A stretch of DNA of 5,903 nt from Bacteriovoracaceae bacterium UBA1018 (GTDB lineage: Bacteria; Bdellovibrionota; UBA1018). Numbering within the stretch: position 1 is the first letter of the stretch; each line of letters opens with the position of its first letter. A program made the position numbers and the translations under genes. The notes under the pieces were generated by a model. That model was not told where the DNA came from. It saw nothing but the letters and a program-made list of their open reading frames with translations, and did no database searches. Location: assembly GCA_002291495.1 (NCBI GenBank), contig DBAE01000111.1, forward strand, positions 1 through 5,903. The letters run 5' to 3'. Below are positions 1 through 4,804 of this stretch, in pieces.

Positions 1-193
1 GGAGCCGATGAACCAGTCCAACATAGGGTCGCCCGAGGTAGATCCGAAGAAGATCGACCAAGTTGGTATCGCCCGTTTTTTCACCCTGACTGAGTAGACC
101 GGCCGGCTTATTGACGGCCAGGAGGTGCTGATCCTCGAAGAGAATGGGCGGCATATTGGAAGTGAGAGATGAGGAGTTTGACGACAAAACCAA
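1..193 (-). CDS. RluA-family RNA pseudouridine synthase, 5' part only
   Basis: This is the amino-terminal part of a pseudouridine synthase, which isomerises uridine to pseudouridine in rRNA or tRNA in the cytoplasm. Read on the minus strand it contains PPILFEDQHLLAVNKPAGLL followed later by VGLVHRL. Both are hallmark segments of the RluA/RluC/RluD/TruC catalytic domain. The window ends just before the catalytic Asp expected in the HRLD motif. No S4 RNA-binding domain precedes the catalytic domain, so it resembles the short RluA or TruC-like members, and the target base cannot be told. I chose a TTG start at 193-191 because GGAG lies six bases upstream (203-200). The first ATG (154-152) fits the family boundary equally well but has no ribosome binding site. 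An in-frame stop at 223-221 limits any longer start. Family assignment is confident; exact subfamily and start are not. Confidence 0.85.
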   Translation of the reverse strand, partial: MVLSSNSSSLTSNMPPILFEDQHLLAVNKPAGLLSQGEKTGDTNLVDLLRIYLGRPYVGLVHRL

Positions 194-199
194 GGGTTT

Positions 200-245
200 C
201 TCCAGTTCAAAAGAAGTCTTTTATTAAACGTAATGATAGCGTCAA
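200..245 (-). promoter_or_regulatory. possible promoter and RBS of the pseudouridine synthase gene
   Basis: On the minus strand TTGACG (245-240) matches five of six bases of a sigma-70 -35 box. ATAAAA (224-219) is a passable -10 box after a short 15-base spacer. GGAG at 203-200 sits six bases before the TTG start codon. The spacing is suboptimal, so the promoter is tentative; the RBS is more convincing. Confidence 0.35.
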
Positions 246-302
246 TACATAGTCTTAAATCTGCTGAAATACTAGCGGCTTAGGTAGACCTTTTTTTGAG
301 GT

Positions 303-323
303 TTCACGGTGACACATGTGACT
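303..323. promoter_or_regulatory. two adjacent small palindromes, possible operator
   Basis: TCAC-G-GTGA (304-312) is directly followed by the perfect palindrome CACATGTG (313-320). GTGAC also occurs twice (309-313 and 318-322). The elements overlap the expected -35 region of the promoter for the small peptide gene, where a repressor or activator would act. No known regulator consensus is matched convincingly. Confidence 0.35.
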
Positions 324-345
324 TCTAAGAGGAAACTGTTACAAT
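318..345 (+). promoter_or_regulatory. promoter of the small Cys/His-rich peptide gene
   Basis: TACAAT (340-345) is a good sigma-70 -10 box and is preceded by TG one base upstream (337-338), giving an extended -10 element. GTGACT (318-323) at a 16-base spacer matches four of six -35 positions. Transcription would begin near 352, leaving a leader of about 40 bases that ends in the strong GGGAG ribosome binding site at 381-385, five bases before the ATG. Confidence 0.55.
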
Positions 346-390
346 AAGTAAATATTCTCAATTTAACGGTCCGTAACTGAGGGAGAGAAA

Positions 391-579
391 ATGAAGAAAA
401 TCGTATTAAGTTTGGCAGCATTGTCTGCGGTATCTTTTGCACTTCCAGCTTTTTCAAGTGAACCAGTAGCCAAAGCTGCTGCCGGCGCTGAAGCTAAAAA
501 AGCTGAAGATTGTGAGCATTGCCATAAGAACAAAAAAGAGTGCAAATGTGATCACAAAGCTAAGGGTGATAAACACTAA
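391..579 (+). CDS. small exported Cys/His-rich peptide with a CxxCH motif
   Basis: This is a 62-residue protein of unknown function. Residues 1-22 form a clear Sec signal peptide (MKK, then a hydrophobic core to about A20), so the mature product of about 40 residues should be periplasmic or secreted. An Ala/Lys/Glu-rich linker (about 25-39) leads to a compact C-terminus with Cys41, Cys44, Cys51, Cys53 and His43, His45, His55, His62. CEHCH (41-45) fits the c-type haem attachment pattern, but the chain is far shorter than any ordinary cytochrome c. Metal binding by the four Cys and four His is therefore the likelier inference. GGGAG five bases upstream fixes the start. The gene has its own promoter and a strong terminator, so it is a monocistronic unit. 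It does not show the motif pattern I know for bufferin (DUF2282) peptides. That it is a real gene is well supported; function is open. Confidence 0.8.
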   Translation: MKKIVLSLAALSAVSFALPAFSSEPVAKAAAGAEAKKAEDCEHCHKNKKECKCDHKAKGDKH

Positions 580-585
580 GATTAC

Positions 586-604
586 TTAAGTCGAACTGAC
601 TTAA
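586..604 (+). repeat. small stem-loop just after the peptide gene
   Basis: TTAAGTC (586-592) and GACTTAA (598-604) form a 7-bp stem with a GAACT loop. It begins six bases after the stop codon and is immediately followed by the terminator hairpin. It could protect the 3' end of the short mRNA; by itself it is AT-rich and weak. Confidence 0.4.
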
Positions 605-607
605 CTG

Positions 608-640
608 AGGCAGGTTCCGTTGGGGACCTGCCTTTTTTTA
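608..640 (+). terminator. strong intrinsic terminator of the small peptide gene
   Basis: AGGCAGGT (608-615) pairs with ACCTGCCT (626-633). A T-G wobble and two C-G pairs extend this to an 11-bp stem with a GTTG loop. Seven T residues (633-639) follow. This is a textbook Rho-independent terminator on the plus strand. It lies 46-63 bases before the thyA start, so the peptide mRNA is separated from the folate operon. Confidence 0.9.
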
Positions 641-667
641 TTGCCTGACGAGTGCTCTTTTTTCTGG

Positions 668-674
668 AAAGGAG
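668..674 (+). promoter_or_regulatory. ribosome binding site that decides the thyA start
   Basis: AAAGGAG is a strong Shine-Dalgarno site 11 bases before the ATG at 686 and 29 bases before the ATG at 704. No comparable site precedes 704, which favours 686. The desaturase gene in this window has a similarly long spacing of 12 bases. Confidence 0.55.
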
Positions 675-685
675 CACTGCATCAT

Positions 686-1498
686 ATGTTAGCGTTTTTA
701 GCGATGAAAACGTACCAAGATCTTTTGAGACATGTCTTAGATTATGGAACCAAAAAAACAGACCGCACGGGCACGGGTACTCTCAGTGTCTTTGGGTATC
801 AAATGCGGTTTGATCTGAATGAAGGCTTTCCGCTTGTTACGACCAAAAAAGTTCATCTCAAATCCATTGTCCATGAGCTTCTTTGGTTTTTGTCAGGTGA
901 GACCAATATCCGGTATCTCAAAGAAAACGGCGTATCGATTTGGGATGAGTGGGCTGACTCTGAAGGAAACTTGGGTCCTGTTTATGGTGCACAATGGAGA
1001 TCTTGGATGGGAGCAGATGGTAAAACCATCGATCAAATTTCTCAGGTCATCGATCAGATCAAGACCAATCCGGACTCAAGACGGCTCATTGTCAACGCTT
1101 GGAATGTAGCTGAAATTCCAAAGATGGCACTTCCACCTTGTCATGCCTTTTTTCAGTTCTATGTGGCGGACGGTAAGCTCTCTTGCCAGCTCTATCAAAG
1201 AAGTGCGGATATCTTTTTAGGAGTGCCTTTTAATATCGCGGGCTATGCACTTCTTACGCAGATGATTGCTCAAGTGACTGATCTGAAGTTGGGTGATTTC
1301 GTTCATACCTTGGGTGATGCTCATCTCTATTCCAATCACCTCGAGCAAGCGCAGTTACAGTTGTCACGTGAACCGCGGCCGCTTCCTCAGATGAAGATCA
1401 AACGTCCTGTGAATTCGATCTTTGATTTTAAATACGATGACTTTGAACTTGTCGGATACGATCCGCATCCAGGAATTAAAGCTCCTGTGGCAATCTAA
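686..1498 (+). CDS. thyA: thymidylate synthase
   Basis: ThyA methylates dUMP to dTMP using 5,10-methylenetetrahydrofolate, releasing dihydrofolate; it acts as a cytoplasmic homodimer in DNA precursor synthesis. The whole chain is close to the Escherichia coli enzyme. DRTGTGTLS lies near the N-terminus, and FPLVTTKK and IWDEWAD follow. The nucleophile is in [11 protein letters not shown], with Cys at residue 146 counted from the ATG at 704, exactly the E. coli number. [20 protein letters not shown] forms the phosphate and pyrimidine site, and the C-terminal APVAI is intact. From 704 the length is 264 residues, equal to E. coli. I annotate 686 (270 residues, [11 protein letters not shown]) because its RBS is better; 704 remains a real alternative. 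folA follows after 17 bases. No convincing separate promoter is visible after the upstream terminator. Confidence 0.97.
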   Translation: MLAFLAMKTYQDLLRHVLDYGTKKTDRTGTGTLSVFGYQMRFDLNEGFPLVTTKKVHLKSIVHELLWFLSGETNIRYLKENGVSIWDEWADSEGNLGPVYGAQWRSWMGADGKTIDQISQVIDQIKTNPDSRRLIVNAWNVAEIPKMALPPCHAFFQFYVADGKLSCQLYQRSADIFLGVPFNIAGYALLTQMIAQVTDLKLGDFVHTLGDAHLYSNHLEQAQLQLSREPRPLPQMKIKRPVNSIFDFKYDDFELVGYDPHPGIKAPVAI

Positions 1499-1515
1499 AG
1501 GCCTAAGGAACGTAG

Positions 1516-2034
1516 ATGATAATTTCGATGATTGCCGCAATGGCAAAAAATCGTGTGATCGGTGGAAGTAATCAGCTTGTCTGGAATATTCCAGAAGATA
1601 TGAAGTATTTCAGAACCACGACCAAAGGTCATCCAGTCATCATGGGCCGAAAAACCTATGAGTCGATGGGTAAGCCCTTGCCGGGTCGCTTTAATGTGGT
1701 CATTACTCGTCAGCGTGATTACAAGCCCGACGGTGTAGCTGTAGTGGGATCACTCGAAGCTGCGATTGAGCTTTGTCGCACTCAGAAGCCTGAAGGTTAT
1801 GAAGAGACCTTTATTATCGGGGGGGCTCAGATCTATGAACAGGCAATGGATCTTGCCGATCGTATTTACATTACGGTAATTGAAAAAGACTTTGCTGGAG
1901 ATGCTTATTTTCCGGAATGGGACATTCAAAGGTGGGTGGAGGTCTCGAGCCGACCAGGTATCCCCGGTCAAAATTCAGAACAAGACCCTATTCATTACAC
2001 TTTCAAAGTTTTGGAGAAGAAGAATGCGAAATAA
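1516..2034 (+). CDS. folA: dihydrofolate reductase
   Basis: FolA reduces dihydrofolate to tetrahydrofolate with NADPH, regenerating the cofactor spent by the thymidylate synthase just upstream. The 172-residue chain has the standard layout. MIAAMAKNRVIGG and LVWNIPEDM form the Met20-type loop region and active site, with Asp28 equivalent to E. coli Asp27. PVIMGRKTYESMG and PLPGRFNVVITR form the cofactor-binding segment, and IIGGAQIYEQAM carries the conserved Gly-Gly pair. It is slightly longer than the roughly 160 residues usual for chromosomal enzymes because of an extended C-terminus. The start is fixed by AAGGAA (1505-1510) five bases upstream. The 17-base gap from thyA and the overlap with the next gene indicate one transcript. 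Nothing suggests a trimethoprim-resistance plasmid type. Confidence 0.97.
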   Translation: MIISMIAAMAKNRVIGGSNQLVWNIPEDMKYFRTTTKGHPVIMGRKTYESMGKPLPGRFNVVITRQRDYKPDGVAVVGSLEAAIELCRTQKPEGYEETFIIGGAQIYEQAMDLADRIYITVIEKDFAGDAYFPEWDIQRWVEVSSRPGIPGQNSEQDPIHYTFKVLEKKNAK

Positions 2035-2749
2035 GACACTGTCGTGGGCAGCTGTATTTGCGTTGAGTGTTTTAATTCCTGATCAGCTGGCACTCGCAGC
2101 GGATGCAGTCGTTCTCCCCAGTCGAGTCGAGTTTCATTTCAGTGACGGAGTTGAAGCGAACAAAGACGTTCAGAGCGGACTCAAGAAAAAGAAGTTTAAA
2201 ATCTATCGCTCTGATCAGGCTGAGGCTGCTTCAAAGATTCAAAGTTTTTTGGCTCAAGACAAATGTCTCAAGGATTTATCTCAAAGCGTTTTGAAAATTC
2301 ATGAATCTCCAGAACTCCAAAAAGAAATGGTAGCGGTCGCGGCCCGACGTCCAGGTACGACCCATGTCCGTTTTACTTACATGAAGCCTCCAAAGTGTTC
2401 CGTCAATGACAGTCCGTCTCTCTGGTACGGCGGTGATTGTGAAGAGAACGATGAGATGACGGATAAGACCTTTGAAAAAACACCGGTCTTATTTCTTGAG
2501 CTGACTCAAGTTGGAAAAGGTGAGCCACTCTTAATTCCGTTTAAACCGGATCCAGATCGTGTCAAAGCAGCTGGAAAACGAGTGGGTACAGTCGATATGC
2601 GAGTGCCTGGAATTAATACGGAATTTTTCTATGATGAACTCAGATTTGTCAGAGAAGTGAACAAACAGTTCCCTTGTCGACTGGATCCGAAACGGATGGC
2701 AGATTACTTGCCAGTGATTGCTGCAGATTTTTTAAAGACGTTGAAGTAG
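2024..2749 (+). CDS. secreted protein of unknown function, third gene of the thyA-folA operon
   Basis: This is a 241-residue protein that I do not recognise. Residues 1 to about 25 (MRNKTLSWAAVFALS to QLALA) are a Sec signal peptide, with cleavage likely at ALA/AD, so it should act in the periplasm or outside. The mature chain has four cysteines (81, 125, 139, 218), enough for two disulfides, a Lys-rich stretch at 54-58 and an acidic loop near 139-145. No transmembrane segment or known catalytic motif is visible. The start at 2024 is supported by GGAG (2013-2016) seven bases upstream and by the signal peptide. It overlaps the last 11 bases of folA in another frame, typical of translational coupling. 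Co-transcription with folate genes need not mean a folate role. Its 3' end overlaps the opposite-strand gene by 18 bp, with no terminator between them. Confidence 0.85.
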   Translation: MRNKTLSWAAVFALSVLIPDQLALAADAVVLPSRVEFHFSDGVEANKDVQSGLKKKKFKIYRSDQAEAASKIQSFLAQDKCLKDLSQSVLKIHESPELQKEMVAVAARRPGTTHVRFTYMKPPKCSVNDSPSLWYGGDCEENDEMTDKTFEKTPVLFLELTQVGKGEPLLIPFKPDPDRVKAAGKRVGTVDMRVPGINTEFFYDELRFVREVNKQFPCRLDPKRMADYLPVIAADFLKTLK

Positions 2750-3592
2750 ATCGATTCGTTGAATGGTCTTTTCGAAATGCTCATGAAGCATTCGGACTAA
2801 AGGACGAATCTGACGAGCTTCGGCAACTTGCAGCTGAATGAAAATATCCCAATCATTTAGAAGATAAGCGTGGAGCTCGTCTTCCATGACCGAAGGATGA
2901 TAACCGGCTTCCTTGTGTAAATAAGTTGCTATTCGGTCCATTAGGTCAGGATTTGCGTCACCTAGTATGGCCTCGACTTGGGCCCTGTACTGAGGATCAA
3001 GGTGGTAGAACGCGTGTGCAATTTCATGACGAAGACTATTCAATTCACCGTCAGTAATTGCCTCATCTGGACCCTCGTTAAAAGTCGCAATGACGTATTG
3101 GCCAGATTTTCTTAAATCTTGATAGAGGGATAGGACGCTTTTTTCTCTTTGAGTTATGTATTTAAATGATCCGTCGTAAAATGCTTCGAGATTGCTAATT
3201 GGGAAGTTAAAGCCTCGCGCACGTGTGTAGTAGTCAAAACGTCCCGGCTTAAATGCTCTTTTCCATCGAAACCATTCGATGAACTCGTATTGCGGAAAGA
3301 ATTCACCCTGAAATCTAGGATCTTCATAGTAAGCCTGAAAACGCATGAAAGTCTGGGCCATTTCTTTTTGTTTTTTAAAACGAATAAAGTGGGCGCCAGG
3401 AAAAATCTCATAGGCATCAAAATGAGCCGATGGGCGCCGAGGTGCTAGTTCGAGCCTATTTTTTAGAATTTGATAAGAGGGTCGAGTGAGTTCCCAGGCC
3501 GAAACAAGCTCTCCACAGTTGGCCCGCGCATTGTGACCAAAACAGAATAAGGTCATTATTAGCGGAAAAATAAGATGCTTGCCCATACGCAT
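2732..3592 (-). CDS. secreted putative zinc metallopeptidase (HExxH)
   Basis: This is a 286-residue exported protein. A signal peptide (MRMGKHLIFPLIMTLFCFG to ARA, about residues 1-24) precedes NCGEL. The Cys at about 26 is not in a lipobox, so a lipoprotein is unlikely. RHEIAHAFYHLDP contains HEIAH (His189, Glu190, His193), the zinc-binding and catalytic motif of metallopeptidases. Glu239 in MEDELHAYL, 46 residues later, is a plausible third ligand of the gluzincin type. The preceding half (about 35-140) is rich in aromatic and basic residues and matches no domain I know. Peptidase activity is inferred from the motif; substrate is unknown. Start choices are TTG 3598, ATG 3592 and ATG 3586. 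I take 3592 because AGG (3604-3602) is nine bases upstream, a weak site. The gene is convergent with, and overlaps, the secreted protein gene on the plus strand. Confidence 0.82.
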   Translation of the reverse strand: MRMGKHLIFPLIMTLFCFGHNARANCGELVSAWELTRPSYQILKNRLELAPRRPSAHFDAYEIFPGAHFIRFKKQKEMAQTFMRFQAYYEDPRFQGEFFPQYEFIEWFRWKRAFKPGRFDYYTRARGFNFPISNLEAFYDGSFKYITQREKSVLSLYQDLRKSGQYVIATFNEGPDEAITDGELNSLRHEIAHAFYHLDPQYRAQVEAILGDANPDLMDRIATYLHKEAGYHPSVMEDELHAYLLNDWDIFIQLQVAEARQIRPLVRMLHEHFEKTIQRIDLLQRL

Positions 3593-3633
3593 ACGCAAAG
3601 GCCTATCTTAGATGGCAATAAACTTCAAATTAA

Positions 3634-3677
3634 TTGACGAATTTTGTTGCCTAAAGTAGGGTGCCCCGAAAAGGAGG
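3634..3677 (+). promoter_or_regulatory. promoter and RBS of the 118-residue secreted protein gene
   Basis: TTGACG (3634-3639) is a five-of-six -35 box. After 17 bases, TAGGGT (3657-3662) is a weak -10 box, placing the start near 3669. AAGGAGG (3671-3677) is a near-perfect ribosome binding site five bases before the ATG, and it decides that start over an upstream in-frame start at 3644. The transcription start this predicts would leave almost no leader before the RBS. Confidence 0.45.
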
Positions 3678-3682
3678 TTCTC

Positions 3683-4039
3683 ATGAGATTCTTATTTCTC
3701 TTTTTAAGCCTTTTACCGGCTCATAGTGCGTTTTCTGCAGAACCTAGGTGTGGCCAGTTGAAAGTAGACGGAAAATTCGTTTCTGAACAGAATCTGTATC
3801 AGATCGTCGCTCTGACCGAATCCATCCAGGATAAGCTTGAAACTGTTCGAGCGAAAACCGCTGAGGCGGAAAAGAACCATCAAGATCAAGCTTCGATTGA
3901 TCAGGTAAGTAGTATTTGCGTAAAGGGAAGTGAGCTCCAGTTGTTCCCTGACCTTGTCGTCTCGCCCTCTGGGGGATCTCCTGTGAGAAACCTTCCGGTG
4001 CTCTATGTCTATTGGGTGAAGGAACTTTACGGCCGTTAA
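3683..4039 (+). CDS. small secreted protein of unknown function
   Basis: This is a 118-residue protein of unrecognised family. Residues 1 to about 18 (MRFLFLFLSLLPAHSAFS) are a short, very hydrophobic Sec signal peptide, so the mature protein of about 100 residues should be exported. Residues 35-66 (LYQIVALTESIQDKLETVRA onward) are charged, amphipathic and probably form a helix or short coiled coil. Two cysteines (23 and 79) could form one disulfide tying the N-terminus to the C-terminal half, which is richer in Val, Leu and Tyr and probably beta. A Pro/Gly/Ser turn at 95-100 separates the last segment. The start is fixed by the AAGGAGG site. It is transcribed away from the metallopeptidase gene and ends just before a stem-loop at 4045, so it appears monocistronic. 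Confidence 0.8.
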   Translation: MRFLFLFLSLLPAHSAFSAEPRCGQLKVDGKFVSEQNLYQIVALTESIQDKLETVRAKTAEAEKNHQDQASIDQVSSICVKGSELQLFPDLVVSPSGGSPVRNLPVLYVYWVKELYGR

Positions 4040-4044
4040 ACTGC

Positions 4045-4099
4045 ACTGACTTATGGCCACTGATTCACAGTGGTTAAACAAAGTCAGTTTATTAATTTC
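4045..4099 (+). terminator. probable terminator of the 118-residue secreted protein gene
   Basis: ACTGACTT (4045-4052) pairs perfectly with AAGTCAGT (4081-4088). Inside it, CCACTG (4057-4062) pairs with CAGTGG (4068-4073) around an ATTCA loop, with wobble pairs extending that stem. A broken T-rich run, TTATTAATTT, follows. It begins five bases after the stop codon. The stem is long but interrupted and the T-tract imperfect, so termination may be incomplete. Confidence 0.6.
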
Positions 4100-4105
4100 G
4101 TTTCT

Positions 4106-4158
4106 AAAAACAAAAACGCCGAACCTGGCGAGTTTTTCAAACTTCACCGGGTTCGGCG
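4106..4158 (-). terminator. intrinsic terminator of the XRE regulator transcript
   Basis: CGCCGAACC (4117-4125) pairs with GGTTCGGCG (4150-4158). The stem continues inward through TGG/CCG and an AGTTT/AAACT inner stem, with a C-A mismatch in between. Read on the minus strand the hairpin is followed by TTTTTGTTTTT (4116-4106), a classic T-tract. It faces the plus-strand terminator at 4045-4099, so the two converging transcripts stop in the same short gap. Confidence 0.8.
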
Positions 4159-4168
4159 GATAAAGACT

Positions 4169-4217
4169 CCAAGGCCGACGCTGTCTCTAGTTTGTACTAT
4201 TGACGGGTCGGCCTTGG
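4169..4217. repeat. perfect 11-bp inverted repeat with structured loop
   Basis: CCAAGGCCGAC (4169-4179) and GTCGGCCTTGG (4207-4217) are exact reverse complements flanking 27 bases. That loop contains its own small stem TAGT/ACTA (4188-4191 and 4196-4199). No T-tract follows on either strand, so it is not a simple terminator. It lies 15 bases after the stop codon of the XRE gene, hence in its 3' UTR, before the real terminator. It could be an mRNA-stabilising element, a small-RNA structure, or a protein-binding palindrome. Confidence 0.65.
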
Positions 4218-4232
4218 TAAATCAAAAGTTAA

Positions 4233-4703
4233 TTAAACACCGAGGAGCTTCATCGCTGTCTTCACGAATTTCTTACGTGAAGCCAAGGATGCGCTTTGGT
4301 AGCGTTGAATGACTTCTTGAAGTTCTGAATCCTTCGCAGTCATTGCAACAGCAGAAGCAGCACCTGTCATCCCTTTGAGGATGGCTGGAGTTGCAACCAT
4401 ACGTCCGGATTTAGTCTTTGTAGTTTTAACAAAGCTCTTGAAATCGGAGCGAATGGAGAGGTTTGCAGCTTGAAGATCTTCTACTGGGATTTTTAAGAAG
4501 CTGGAAAGTTGTCCAACTTTTTCCCATGGAAGAGGAGCACGGCCGTGTTCAATGTTCGAGATGAACTGAACAGAGCATTGGCAAGCCTTTGCGACATCCG
4601 CAAGACCCAAACCTTTTGCTAAACGGTGTTTACGAATCAAATCCCCGAGGGGGCCAAATGAGCGATTGTCGCCTGAGCGACCTTTAGGGCGTCCACGTTT
4701 CAT
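4233..4703 (-). CDS. XRE-family transcriptional regulator with AT-hook-like N-terminus
   Basis: This is a 156-residue DNA-binding protein. Residues 2-9 (KRGRPKGR) contain the GRP core of an AT-hook, which binds the minor groove of AT-rich DNA. Residues about 19-75 form a Cro/C1-type helix-turn-helix: LGDLIRKHRLAKGL, then LADVAKACQCS as helix 2 and VQFISNIEHGRA as the recognition helix. The tail (about 82-156) is Lys/Ser/Ala-rich, of no family I know, and ends in a basic helix RKKFVKTAMKLLGV. An in-frame stop at 4718-4716 leaves ATG 4703 as the only sensible start, and it lacks a good ribosome binding site. The desaturase gene lies 101 bp upstream on the same strand. Regulator identity is confident; the AT-hook is a motif match; targets are unknown, with autoregulation the simplest guess. 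Confidence 0.9.
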   Translation of the reverse strand: MKRGRPKGRSGDNRSFGPLGDLIRKHRLAKGLGLADVAKACQCSVQFISNIEHGRAPLPWEKVGQLSSFLKIPVEDLQAANLSIRSDFKSFVKTTKTKSGRMVATPAILKGMTGAASAVAMTAKDSELQEVIQRYQSASLASRKKFVKTAMKLLGV

Positions 4704-4712
4704 ATGTGGGAT

Positions 4713-4741
4713 GCTCTAACTTTAAAAAATGACTTTGCCAA
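4713..4741 (-). promoter_or_regulatory. possible promoter of the XRE regulator
   Basis: On the minus strand TTGGCA (4741-4736) is a five-of-six -35 box and, at an ideal 17-base spacer, TAGAGC (4718-4713) is a poor -10 box. Transcription would start about three bases before the ATG, which together with the missing RBS would give a nearly leaderless mRNA. Confidence 0.3.
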
Positions 4742-4776
4742 GAAATATTTAGCTGTCTGCGTTTAAAAAATAACTT
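4721..4776. repeat. AT-rich direct repeat upstream of the XRE gene
   Basis: TTTAAAAAATGACTT (4721-4735) and TTTAAAAAATAACTT (4762-4776) agree at 14 of 15 positions and begin 41 bases apart, close to four helical turns, so they face the same side of the DNA. The first copy fills the spacer of the candidate promoter. ACTT-C-AAGT at the end of the second copy is a small palindrome. Binding by the adjacent AT-hook/XRE protein is an inference. Confidence 0.6.
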
Positions 4777-4804
4777 CAAGTAGAAAATAACGACAGGCGT
4801 ACAC

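Noticed and set aside
284..297. AGGTAGACCT followed by seven T residues as a terminator
   Set aside because: The two-base loop cannot form and the remaining stem is too short.
620..703. Longer thyA reading frame beginning with TTG at 620
   Set aside because: It starts inside the terminator hairpin loop, has no RBS, and adds residues that thymidylate synthases lack.
1880..2023. N-terminal extension of the third operon gene inside folA
   Set aside because: It is read in the wrong frame through folA, whereas ATG 2024 has an RBS and begins a proper signal peptide.
3605..3610. TAAGAT as -10 box for the metallopeptidase gene
   Set aside because: The -35 match is only three of six and the resulting start would leave the weak RBS outside the mRNA.
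596..4053. The 9-mer ACTGACTTA present at both 596-604 and 4045-4053
   Set aside because: Two short matches in stem-loops are compatible with chance and the surrounding sequences differ.
3713..4147. Long minus-strand reading frames opposite the 118-residue secreted protein
   Set aside because: They lack signal or domain features and RBS, and they run through the terminator hairpins; the plus-strand gene has a strong RBS and signal peptide.
4070..4312. Plus-strand 80-codon frame across the stem-loops
   Set aside because: It starts within a hairpin, translates through inverted repeats and runs into the XRE gene on the other strand; no RBS.
4762..4785. Terminator for the desaturase at ACTTGAAGT plus T-run on the minus strand
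   Set aside because: The palindrome has a one-base centre, so it cannot form a hairpin of useful stability.
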